From Pseudanabaenales cyanobacterium (GTDB taxonomy: Bacteria > Cyanobacteriota > Cyanobacteriia > Phormidesmidales > Phormidesmidaceae), in assembly GCA_022360135.1 (NCBI GenBank), contig JAKSDM010000445.1, positions 1 through 11,441 of the forward strand: DNA of 11,441 nt, in the 5' to 3' direction. Each line of letters starts with the position of its first letter. The stretch's first letter is position 1. The notes under the pieces are model-generated. The model worked only from the letters and a program-made list of their open reading frames with translations. It was not told the origin of the DNA and did no database searches. Made by a program: the position numbers and the translations under genes. Shown in pieces: positions 1 through 5,980 of the stretch.

Positions 1-599
1 GCAGAGGTGCGTCTTTCCTGCACCAGGTACTGTTCGATCGGGGCGTACCCAGTTGTAATCAGATTGGTGTGGGTTTGCACCTGACCAGGGGTAAATTCTC
101 GGGCAATGCCAAAATCAATCAGTACGACATCACAAGCGCCCTGGCGCAACATAATATTTTGCGGCTTGATGTCCCGGTGAAGCAGGCCATTGCGATGCAC
201 TACCTTGAGGGCTTCCCCAATCTGCCGAATATAGTGAACGGCTTTGGCTTCAGCTAGGGGATTCCCAGGGAATACCACCGCTTCTAAGGTTTGGCCGTCA
301 ATGAAATCCATTACCATATAGGGCAAATCGTCTTCTACAAAAAAGTCACTGACCCTAACAATATTGGGATGGATGCATTGGGCTAACCGTCGTGCTTCGT
401 TTTGGAATTGGCGCTGCAAATCTTCAAAGTTAAGACTCTTTTGACTGGCAGGGTTTAAGGTTTTAATCACAACCCGTTGTCCCAAGTAATGATGCATCGC
501 CTTGAAGGTGACGCCAAAGCCGCCTTCTCCAAGAATCTGCTCAAGGCTGTATTTATCCTCTTGCAGGGTTTTGCCAATCCATCTGTTTTCCTTACCCAT
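1..599 (-). CDS. Serine/threonine protein kinase, N-terminal part (3' end outside window)
   Basis: Reading the minus strand from the ATG at 599 gives 199 open residues that run off the left edge. They form most of a Hanks-type kinase domain, which phosphorylates Ser/Thr on proteins using ATP. Seen in order: the glycine-rich loop GEGGFG (residues 24-29), the ATP-binding lysine in VVIK (K46), a likely C-helix glutamate in QNEARRL (E68), the catalytic loop HRDIKPQN (141-148, D143), the Mg-binding DFG (162-164), and a GYAPIEQY activation segment (184-191). All key residues are intact, so the kinase is predicted active. The motif style is typical of cyanobacterial Spk kinases, but which Spk cannot be told because the C-terminal sensor or membrane part is missing. 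No good Shine-Dalgarno precedes the start. It is divergent from the repeat protein at 789, with a 189-base gap. Confidence 0.93.
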   Translation of the reverse strand, partial: MGKENRWIGKTLQEDKYSLEQILGEGGFGVTFKAMHHYLGQRVVIKTLNPASQKSLNFEDLQRQFQNEARRLAQCIHPNIVRVSDFFVEDDLPYMVMDFIDGQTLEAVVFPGNPLAEAKAVHYIRQIGEALKVVHRNGLLHRDIKPQNIMLRQGACDVVLIDFGIAREFTPGQVQTHTNLITTGYAPIEQYLVQERRTS

Positions 600-627
600 T
601 GATAGATACCATTATCTTTTGTAAACT

Positions 628-653
628 AACTCAAGGGAGTTTTCATTTATAAT
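628..653 (+). promoter_or_regulatory. Possible promoter of the repeat protein with small dyad
   Basis: A perfect -10 hexamer TATAAT lies at 648-653. Just upstream is a small dyad AACTC-aagg-GAGTT (628-641), placed where an operator could touch the polymerase. No clear -35 box sits at 16-18 bases spacing, so this would need an activator or be a chance match in AT-rich DNA. It would leave a leader of roughly 130 bases before the start at 789. Confidence 0.35.
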
Positions 654-720
654 GTTTCCTTAAGGTTTCAGATTCCTTTCTGAATTTAATTACGAGAGGT
701 AAACATCAACGCTTCAGCTA

Positions 721-757
721 GCAAATGGCGGTTCCTAAAACGATTCTCGCCATTAGC
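721..757 (+). promoter_or_regulatory. Leader hairpin or operator dyad upstream of the repeat protein
   Basis: Inverted repeat GCAAATGGCG / CGCCATTAGC (721-730 and 748-757): ten paired positions with one A-A mismatch and a 17-base loop. The 7-bp core AATGGCG/CGCCATT is perfect. It ends 31 bases before the start codon. It may be an mRNA hairpin or a protein-binding dyad; the sequence alone does not decide. Confidence 0.4.
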
Positions 758-788
758 CTTAATTACAGCAAGTTAGGGGAATTAATAC

Positions 789-1187
789 ATGAGCAGCACC
801 GACGCTACAGCCAATGGACAAACCGCGGAAACTGTGGGGACACCCAATGAGGAATTCAAAGGGAGCTTGGTTAAGTCTGATGCAACTGAGGGCAAAGTAA
901 TGGTTTTAGAGGACAATACCCGTTTGGTTCAGTCTAGTGTTTTGCCGAACAACCGCCCCATTGCGGCTAGCGACCTTGAGGTCGTCAATACACTGACATT
1001 TGCAGGCATGCGGCCAGTTATGGCGGACACCATGAAGTTTGTCAACGTAGATACGCTGCCTGGACACCGTCCCATTGCTGCAAGCACACTTCAGATTTCT
1101 GATGTGGGTTTTCTGCCTGGGAATCGTCCCATTGCCTCTAATGACATTGACGAAGATCCCGCAACCCTGATGGGGTATCTTGATTAG
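789..1187 (+). CDS. 19-residue-repeat protein of unknown function
   Basis: I do not recognise a named family. The 132-residue protein has a polar N-terminus (1-35), then repeats with an exact 19-residue period. The units begin at L52, F71, L90 and L109 and carry LPNNRPIAAS, FAGMRPVMAD, LPGHRPIAAS and LPGNRPIASN. The Arg-Pro pair falls at 56, 75, 94 and 113. The unit starting near residue 33 is degenerate, and the protein ends with an acidic linker and LMGYLD. There is no signal peptide, no membrane segment and no cysteine. The DNA of the repeats has diverged at synonymous sites, so the protein pattern is being kept. A Shine-Dalgarno AGGGGA (775-780) with 8-base spacing supports the start. A short solenoid or a multivalent binding protein is plausible (inference). 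Confidence 0.85.
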   Translation: MSSTDATANGQTAETVGTPNEEFKGSLVKSDATEGKVMVLEDNTRLVQSSVLPNNRPIAASDLEVVNTLTFAGMRPVMADTMKFVNVDTLPGHRPIAASTLQISDVGFLPGNRPIASNDIDEDPATLMGYLD

Positions 1188-1512
1188 GACGGATTCTGAA
1201 GAGAGTCTCAATTGAGAACGTTCGGTCGATGTCTTTGCCCCGCTTGTAGAGGTAGCGTAAAGCTATGAATGCTTCCTCGAATCTATTGGATATGAAAGGT
1301 TCAAAGCTGTCAGTCATAATCTAGCAACTCGCAGCAAATCAATCATAAAAAGCCACTTAGTTAATCCAGGTGGCTTTTTACGATTGGCGATTATGTCAAA
1401 CCAGGTAAAACAGATTTAATGCCTAACAAACAAAGTCAAAATATATGAATATAGCCAGATTATGTCTGTACAGGATAGACAAAAAAGCTGAGGAGAGACA
1501 ATTATGTTAAGT
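1188..1512. other. Convergent intergenic region, 325 bases
   Basis: It lies between the 3' ends of the repeat-protein gene and rpmA. It holds a 12-bp perfect palindrome TCTCAATTGAGA (1206-1217) starting 19 bases after the repeat-protein stop, and the terminator at 1347-1379. The rest is AT-rich, with no gene I can support. Confidence 0.7.
1347..1379. terminator. Bidirectional Rho-independent terminator
   Basis: A 10-bp perfect stem AAAAAGCCAC / GTGGCTTTTT (1347-1356 and 1370-1379) with a 13-base loop. Each arm ends in a T-run on its own transcript strand. It can therefore end both the plus-strand repeat-protein transcript and the minus-strand rplU-rpmA transcript. Confidence 0.85.
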
Positions 1513-1779
1513 CTAGGCGGATTCGGAGGCGGCGTAAACACTCACCTTTTTCCGTCCCTTACCTCTTCGCTCAAAGGTAACGACGCCATCGATCAAAGCA
1601 AACAAGGTATCGTCGCCGCCCCGACCGACATTGTTACCCGGATGGAACTTAGTGCCCCGTTGTCTAACTAAAATATTCCCCGCTCGCACCATTTGCCCCC
1701 CATAGCGCTTCACTCCCAAGCGCTGAGCATTTGAATCTCGACCGTTTCGTGTACTACCTGTTCCTTTCTTGTGAGCCAT
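1513..1779 (-). CDS. rpmA: 50S ribosomal protein L27
   Basis: L27 sits next to the peptidyl-transferase centre of the large ribosomal subunit, where its N-terminal tail reaches toward the tRNA ends. The 88-residue protein is full length and begins MAHKKGTGSTRNGRDSNAQR, the conserved bacterial L27 start. It lacks the cleaved N-terminal extension of the Firmicutes type. The basic core (VRQRGTKFHPGNNVGRGGDDTL) and C-terminal KGRKKVSV are intact. It lies 150 bases downstream of rplU on the same strand, the conserved L21-L27 order, and is probably co-transcribed with it. Termination is likely at the hairpin 1347-1379, which gives a 3' UTR of about 140 bases. Confidence 0.98.
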   Translation of the reverse strand: MAHKKGTGSTRNGRDSNAQRLGVKRYGGQMVRAGNILVRQRGTKFHPGNNVGRGGDDTLFALIDGVVTFERRGKGRKKVSVYAASESA

Positions 1780-1929
1780 TGCTTCTTTTCCTATTCTCTC
1801 TATAGTCTATAGATCTTTGGGGTTGGCTTGCCCGGAATCCACTAATAATGAATTAATCTTGGCAGGCAATTCTACTGTCTATTAAGGCGAGTGAGTCCAC
1901 TGTCCGCCTAGTTAATCTTCTGTAGAGGC

Positions 1930-2649
1930 TTATTCTTCTTCAGATTCAGCGGACGACGACGCAGGGATTTCTTCATCCGTTGTATCTCCAACCGGAGTTT
2001 CTATCTCTGCTTCCGATGGAACTGAGGTCTCTGTAGATTTCTCGACCGTTTCTACCTCGACCGTTTCCTCAACTGTAGATTTCTCGACCGCATCTACTGC
2101 GACCGTTTCCTCAACTGCAGACTCCTCGACCGCATCTACTGGGACAGTTTCCTCAACTGCAGACTCCTCGACCGCGTCTACCTCGACAGTTTCCTCAACT
2201 GCAGGCTCTTCGACCGCCTCTACTGCGACCGTTTCCTCAACTGCAGGCTCTTCGATAGGAGTATCTAAAATAGGGGCTGCCTCTTCCAGCAGTGAAGTTC
2301 CTGACTCTAGAGATGCTCCAGCCAGGAGGTCGCCATTCAAACTAATGGAGTTAATCATCAGGCGGGTTAGTTCTTGCCGATGACCCTGCTTCTTACGCGT
2401 CTTTTTCTTCGGGCGCATCTTGTAAACGATGATTTTACGGCCCCGTAGGTGACGCATAACTGTTGCTTCTACGGTTGCTTCCGCTATCAGAGGCTGACCA
2501 ATCGTCGCCTCGCCATCGTGTTCGATAAATAAAACTTGATCTAGCGTAATTTGATCATTGTCTTCGACAGACAATCGCTCTACATCATAGAAACGTCCAG
2601 GCTCAACCTTAAGCTGCTTACCACCTGTCTCGATAATTGCATAGGTCAT
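1930..2649 (-). CDS. rplU: 50S ribosomal protein L21 with long acidic repeat tail
   Basis: L21 binds 23S rRNA in the large subunit. The canonical domain is residues 1 to about 108: MTYAIIETGGKQLKV at the start, then VYKMRPKKKTRKKQGHRQ (75-92), which is the conserved rRNA-contacting segment. After it comes a tail of about 130 residues that normal L21 (about 100-130 residues in total) lacks. The tail carries five 14-residue tandem units of the type VEEPAVEETVAVEA (residues 132-201), a degenerate sixth, and an acidic end rich in Ser and Glu. I chose the ATG at 2649 because it gives the family N-terminus and has GGAGG with 9-base spacing. An in-frame TTG at 2700 would add 17 residues without family support. 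The protein is 239 residues. The gene leads the rplU-rpmA pair. Confidence 0.95.
   Translation of the reverse strand: MTYAIIETGGKQLKVEPGRFYDVERLSVEDNDQITLDQVLFIEHDGEATIGQPLIAEATVEATVMRHLRGRKIIVYKMRPKKKTRKKQGHRQELTRLMINSISLNGDLLAGASLESGTSLLEEAAPILDTPIEEPAVEETVAVEAVEEPAVEETVEVDAVEESAVEETVPVDAVEESAVEETVAVDAVEKSTVEETVEVETVEKSTETSVPSEAEIETPVGDTTDEEIPASSSAESEEE
2047..2256 (-). repeat. 42-bp coding tandem repeat, five units
   Basis: Five consecutive 42-bp units encode residues 132-201 of L21, and a partial sixth follows toward 2000. The units differ by a few bases: on the plus strand the phrase GTTTCCTCAACTG recurs every 42 bases. Copies are similar enough for slippage or unequal recombination, so copy number may vary between strains. 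Confidence 0.9.
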
Positions 2650-2762
2650 TGGTGATATCCTCCCAGTAGCCGTACAGGTAGCCGCCCAATCAATTGCCAA
2701 TGAAAATAGCGGCGTTTGGAAACTTCAACCTGTTCCGAGCAAAAATAATTAGCCAGTTAACT

Positions 2763-2792
2763 ATCATTACGAATTTTCATCGTGACTGTCAA
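2763..2792 (-). promoter_or_regulatory. Likely promoter of rplU-rpmA
   Basis: On the minus strand a perfect -35 TTGACA (2792-2787) is followed after 18 bases by AATGAT (2768-2763), a 4-of-6 match to the -10 consensus. It would give a leader of about 105 bases before the rplU start. The -35 overlaps the 13-bp dyad at 2789-2818. Confidence 0.45.
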
Positions 2793-2818
2793 GAAATTGG
2801 TCTCAACCAATTTCTTGA
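2789..2818. promoter_or_regulatory. 13-bp perfect dyad between amylase and rplU
   Basis: TCAAGAAATTGGT (2789-2801), loop CTCA, ACCAATTTCTTGA (2806-2818). It lies 76 bases beyond the amylase stop and overlaps the candidate rplU -35 box. No T-run follows on the minus strand, so a classical terminator is doubtful. An operator, or an RNA hairpin in the amylase 3' UTR, fits as well. Confidence 0.6.
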
Positions 2819-2838
2819 GATCATCCGAAACGGCTGTT

Positions 2839-2884
2839 CCCCTGCCTCCCCTGCCCTGCCCTGCTCCCCCTGTCTCCCTTGCCC
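2839..2884 (-). repeat. G-tract cluster in the amylase 3' UTR
   Basis: Seven C-runs of 3-5 bases on the plus strand (2839-2842, 2848-2851, 2854-2856, 2859-2861, 2866-2870, 2876-2878, 2882-2884) are G-runs in the amylase transcript. The first comes about 10 bases after its stop codon. The spacing of 2-7 bases fits the usual pattern for an intramolecular G-quadruplex. Confidence 0.6.
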
Positions 2885-2893
2885 TCTTCCTCC

Positions 2894-4357
2894 TTACTGC
2901 TCTAGCCAAACTGATACCGATCCGCCATTGCAGCGAAATTCTCCCCATCCATCATCATTGGTATATACAGGTTCCTTAACCTGTTCAGTTAAATCAAATA
3001 ATTGAGTATTTCGCTTCCCGACCTCCATCCATTTGCCGCCGCTAGGACCATTGCTCATGATCACCGCCATAGCTTTGGGATGATCGACATTGCCCAAACG
3101 GGTCCAGCCAATAATGTCTCTATGATCAAAATAACTATACTGATCGCCATGGGCATAATGCTTGCGGGCGTAGAGAAATTTGTCGATGATCCAGCGCTGG
3201 GAATCCAGCCAAATCTCATAGCCCTTGTCCTTATAGTGAGCCCCGTAATAATCTGCATAGAAGACACAGGGATAACCTTCTCGCCGCAACAGAATGATGG
3301 CGTAGGCTAAGGGCTTAAACCAGGATTCAACCACATTTTCCAGGGATTGTAGGGGCTGTGTATCGTGATTTTCCACTAGCGTGACCGCGAGGGCGGGCTG
3401 GTGTTGCATCAATGACCCGTCTAAGATTTTCCGCATGTCGTAAGCGCCGCACGAGCAGCTAGCTTGATGGAAATTGTTTTGTAAGGGGGCATCGAATAAG
3501 GACATCTTTCCAGCCGTCGCCTCAAGATACCAGTGCAGGGTTTCTGTATTCGTTGTCCAATACTCTCCGACACAGAACAGATCCCGCTGAGCATGGTGAC
3601 GCATATGGTCTAACCACTGTACAAAAAACCAGGAGGGGATATGTTTAATGGCATCCAGCCGAAAGCCATCTACCTCAGTTGTGTCGAGATACCATCGCCC
3701 CCAATACATCAACTCGCGGCGCACCTCTTCATGGTCCATGTCCAGATCGCAGCCTAGGAGGAAATCATAATTTCCCTTCTCTAAACTGACAAAGTTGTCA
3801 AAGCTTTTACCTTGCAGCAGGTAAACCGTATCCAGGTCGTTCGGTCTGTAGTGGTTGTAGTTGACCGCATCAAAATGCCGCCAATGCCATTCCATGCTGG
3901 AGTACTTACCTTGGCGATTAGGGAAGTTGAAGCCTGAATAAATCTCAATTTCCTGAACTCCATCGCAGGGTTGGGTGCGGTTGTATCGGTTGAAGGGGGT
4001 GGCTAGTACTTTTTCGGTGTGATCGCCTCCGTCCTTATAATTGAAGACGACATCGGCATAGACTTCAATGCCGACAGACTTCAGGGCTTTGATCGCCGCC
4101 AGGTATTGGTCGCGATCTCCGTACTTAGTGGGGATCCCCCCTTTCTGGTCAAACTCACCCAAGTCGAAGATGTCATAGACGCCGTAACCAACGTCTTCTC
4201 CGCCTCCCTGGCCTTTATAGGCAGGCGGCAGCCACAAGGCGGTAAAGCCTGCTTTGGCCAAATCGGCGGCGCTGTCTTTTAGCTGATTCCACAGAACGCC
4301 GCCAGCGGGAAAGTACCAGTGAAAAGCCTGCATCATAACGCCATTGATAGATGCCAT
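2894..4357 (-). CDS. Cytosolic alpha-amylase, GH13 family
   Basis: Hydrolyses internal alpha-1,4 bonds of glycogen or starch-like glucans. The 487-residue protein has no signal peptide, so it should act on storage glucan in the cytosol. It resembles the GH13_5 (AmyA-like) group. Seen: QAFHWYFPAGG at the N-terminus, region I DVVFNY (102-107), region II GFRLDAIKH with the nucleophile D235 and R233, region III GEYW with the acid/base E265, and region IV ENHD with H331 and D332. Oddities: region I normally ends in His, but here it is Tyr107; and SCSCG (300-304) puts two cysteines where relatives usually have none. A perfect Shine-Dalgarno AAGGAGGA (4363-4370) is 5 bases from the ATG, predicting strong translation. 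It is divergent from the SGNH hydrolase gene. Substrate details are inferred from the family. Confidence 0.95.
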   Translation of the reverse strand: MASINGVMMQAFHWYFPAGGVLWNQLKDSAADLAKAGFTALWLPPAYKGQGGGEDVGYGVYDIFDLGEFDQKGGIPTKYGDRDQYLAAIKALKSVGIEVYADVVFNYKDGGDHTEKVLATPFNRYNRTQPCDGVQEIEIYSGFNFPNRQGKYSSMEWHWRHFDAVNYNHYRPNDLDTVYLLQGKSFDNFVSLEKGNYDFLLGCDLDMDHEEVRRELMYWGRWYLDTTEVDGFRLDAIKHIPSWFFVQWLDHMRHHAQRDLFCVGEYWTTNTETLHWYLEATAGKMSLFDAPLQNNFHQASCSCGAYDMRKILDGSLMQHQPALAVTLVENHDTQPLQSLENVVESWFKPLAYAIILLRREGYPCVFYADYYGAHYKDKGYEIWLDSQRWIIDKFLYARKHYAHGDQYSYFDHRDIIGWTRLGNVDHPKAMAVIMSNGPSGGKWMEVGKRNTQLFDLTEQVKEPVYTNDDGWGEFRCNGGSVSVWLEQ

Positions 4358-4405
4358 AGATGTCCTCCTTGAGATAGGGACGTCAATTGGTAAAACCTGA
4401 TGGTG

Positions 4406-4426
4406 AGATGAAGGGTTGCTTCATCT
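4406..4426. promoter_or_regulatory. Hairpin or operator between amylase and SGNH genes
   Basis: AGATGAAG (4406-4413), a 5-base loop, CTTCATCT (4419-4426): an 8-bp perfect stem, 48-69 bases upstream of the amylase start in the divergent intergenic region. It could be in the amylase leader or be a binding dyad. A minus-strand TTGACA (4491-4486) lies farther upstream, but no convincing -10 accompanies it. Confidence 0.35.
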
Positions 4427-4525
4427 TTAACAAAAATATAAGCAGCTTTAGCGTAAAAAAAATTCCTGAATCTGACTCAATCCGTTGTCAAGAGTATGTA
4501 TTAGGATGACGGAGTAACTGATCCG

Positions 4526-5797
4526 ATGACTGACCTTGGCCTTTTAGTCCTTCAACTATTAGCAGATAGGTTGCTGCCTGCTCAACAAACCTCTAAACCG
4601 GCGACAGTTCAGCTGCAAGATGCCTTTAGATGGGAAAGAAAGGCGGTTGAAATGAACCGGATTACCACCTCTTCTCCGGTCGCTAATCAGCAGCCTGCGT
4701 TCAGTCGATCAGTTTCTTCTCAGTCAAGGCGGCAGACCCAAAGAAAACTGGGCGGACAATTGCAGGCTGCTTCCGATTCGACCAATAATTTCGTTAATTC
4801 CGCCGCTCAATCAGAGAATTTTTTGCGGCGGAGAACTGCTTTTGAGCGCCATGGAGTCCCTTCCTTGCCGATTGTATCTGTTCTGATCGATCAGAAACCA
4901 GAATTCAGTCAAGTGTTGTCCCGCGAGATCTCTGAAAATTCTCGGAAGCTTAGCAAGTCTGGCGGAGTCCTTGCCAAAGCGCAACTGAATCGCCAGCACG
5001 CCAACTCTCGCCAGACCTCAGTTCAACCCTTAGCTAGTCGGCTTCAGCTTTCTTCCCGGGCTTCAAGTTGGCTGGAGGCGTTTTCAAATTTCACTGGACC
5101 TCGCCCTGGTTCTGGGAGCCAGCTTTATCAACAGCGTTTGGCGGCTTTGAATTCAGGCCAGCTTTACACCCGTCTATCACCAGACAGTTTCTATGAACGT
5201 TGGGTGAATACCACCCATCAGCCAACCTATGAGCAATGGCGAAACCTACTGGCTCAAGAAGCTAAGGCTATGGAATATGGCCAGGGAGCCAATCGTCTGG
5301 CCGTCGTACTAGGAGACTCCCTTAGCCTTTGGTTGCCGCCGGAGTGGCTCTCCACGGATCGGTTCTGGCTCAACCAGGGCATCTCGGGGGATACTACGGT
5401 TGGGATCTGGCGACGACTATCTGCGTTTGCCCAAACTCGACCTGACACAATTCATCTGATGGCAGGCATCAACGATTTGAAAAATGGAGCGACTAATGCA
5501 GAGGTGGTTGGCAATTTGCGCCAAATCATGGGTCAGCTCCACCAGACTCATCCCCAAGCAAAAATAGTCGTTTACTCCATTTTGCCGACTCGGGCAGTGA
5601 ATATTCCGAGCGATCGCATTCGCCGCCTCAATCAGCAAATCGAGCAGGCGGCTCAACAGGAAGGGATTGACTATTTTGATTTACAGCCCAACTTTGCAGA
5701 TTCTGACGGAAACTTAAGTCCTGAACTGACCACCGACGGGATCCATCTCACTCCCCAAGGCTATCGCGTTTGGCAGTTAGCGTTGTTATCGGCCTAG
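4526..5797 (+). CDS. SGNH/GDSL-family hydrolase with long disordered N-terminus
   Basis: A predicted esterase, lipase or acyl-hydrolase; the substrate is unknown. Of 423 residues, the catalytic domain is about 257-423: block I GDS with the nucleophile S265, block II with N283 and G285 (NQGISGDTT), block III GIND with N316, and block V DGIH with D404 and H407. All four SGNH blocks are present, so it should be active. Residues about 195-250 (LYQQRLAAL, PTYEQW) look like a conserved helical lead-in. Residues 1-190 are rich in Gln, Ser and Arg, low in complexity and probably disordered. No convincing signal peptide or membrane helix is visible. GGAG (4511-4514) lies 11 bases before the ATG, a weak fit; a later start at M43 is possible. 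The next gene follows after 183 bases. Confidence 0.88.
   Translation: MTDLGLLVLQLLADRLLPAQQTSKPATVQLQDAFRWERKAVEMNRITTSSPVANQQPAFSRSVSSQSRRQTQRKLGGQLQAASDSTNNFVNSAAQSENFLRRRTAFERHGVPSLPIVSVLIDQKPEFSQVLSREISENSRKLSKSGGVLAKAQLNRQHANSRQTSVQPLASRLQLSSRASSWLEAFSNFTGPRPGSGSQLYQQRLAALNSGQLYTRLSPDSFYERWVNTTHQPTYEQWRNLLAQEAKAMEYGQGANRLAVVLGDSLSLWLPPEWLSTDRFWLNQGISGDTTVGIWRRLSAFAQTRPDTIHLMAGINDLKNGATNAEVVGNLRQIMGQLHQTHPQAKIVVYSILPTRAVNIPSDRIRRLNQQIEQAAQQEGIDYFDLQPNFADSDGNLSPELTTDGIHLTPQGYRVWQLALLSA
5610..5617. repeat. HIP1 octamer
   Basis: GCGATCGC, the highly iterated palindrome of many cyanobacterial genomes, here inside the SGNH hydrolase gene. It supports the taxonomic call. Confidence 0.9.
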
Positions 5798-5836
5798 AAA
5801 TAGACTGCCAATGGTTTCAATCTAGACAGCTGGGAA

Positions 5837-5857
5837 AGCATTCAGCATTCAGCATTT
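5837..5857. repeat. Heptanucleotide tandem repeat, three units
   Basis: AGCATTC, AGCATTC, AGCATTT in a row, 40 bases after the SGNH stop. Short tandem heptamers between genes (STRR-type) are common in filamentous cyanobacteria. This unit is not one of the classic STRR1-3 sequences. Confidence 0.7.
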
Positions 5858-5907
5858 TGGCTGACAGTTGATGGCTAGGGCGTATCGGTTGATAAAAAAG
5901 CACGCGA

Positions 5908-5919
5908 TGTGGCGCCACA
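5908..5919. promoter_or_regulatory. 12-bp perfect palindrome upstream of the amidase
   Basis: TGTGGCGCCACA, 61 bases before the amidase ATG. It may be a dimeric regulator site. It shares TGGCG/CGCCA arms with three other intergenic dyads in this window (724-754, 9525-9539, 10204-10218). Confidence 0.4.
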
Positions 5920-5980
5920 GAACAGCCGCTAACCACTAAAATTGAGTCTCTACCCGATGTGATTCAATTAGGCTGATTTC

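Noticed and set aside
1..257. Plus-strand 62-residue ORF (69-257)
   Set aside because: Antisense to the intact kinase catalytic domain.
906..1211. 101-residue minus-strand ORF opposite to the repeat protein
   Set aside because: Its length and repeats mirror the 57-bp repeat of the plus-strand gene, and it has no plausible protein features.
1264..1323. Plus-strand 19-codon ORF after the repeat-protein gene with GAGGTA upstream
   Set aside because: Too short and unremarkable; it lies between a palindrome and a terminator in likely 3' UTR.
1481..1512. T6 run after rpmA on the minus strand as a terminator
   Set aside because: No stem of useful strength precedes it, whereas the hairpin at 1347-1379 is far better.
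1504..1671. Plus-strand ORF of 55 residues starting MLSLGGFGGG, with AGGAG at 8 bases spacing
   Set aside because: It lies almost wholly antisense to rpmA, whose sequence is strongly constrained. The reading frame is most simply a shadow of L27 codons, and the product resembles nothing.
2650..2700. 17-residue N-terminal extension of L21 from the TTG at 2700
   Set aside because: The family N-terminus begins at the ATG at 2649, which has its own GGAGG; the extension has no family support.
2694..3005. Pro/Cys-rich plus-strand ORFs over the C-run region
   Set aside because: They are translations of the pyrimidine-rich tract and of the amylase antisense strand, without protein-like conservation.
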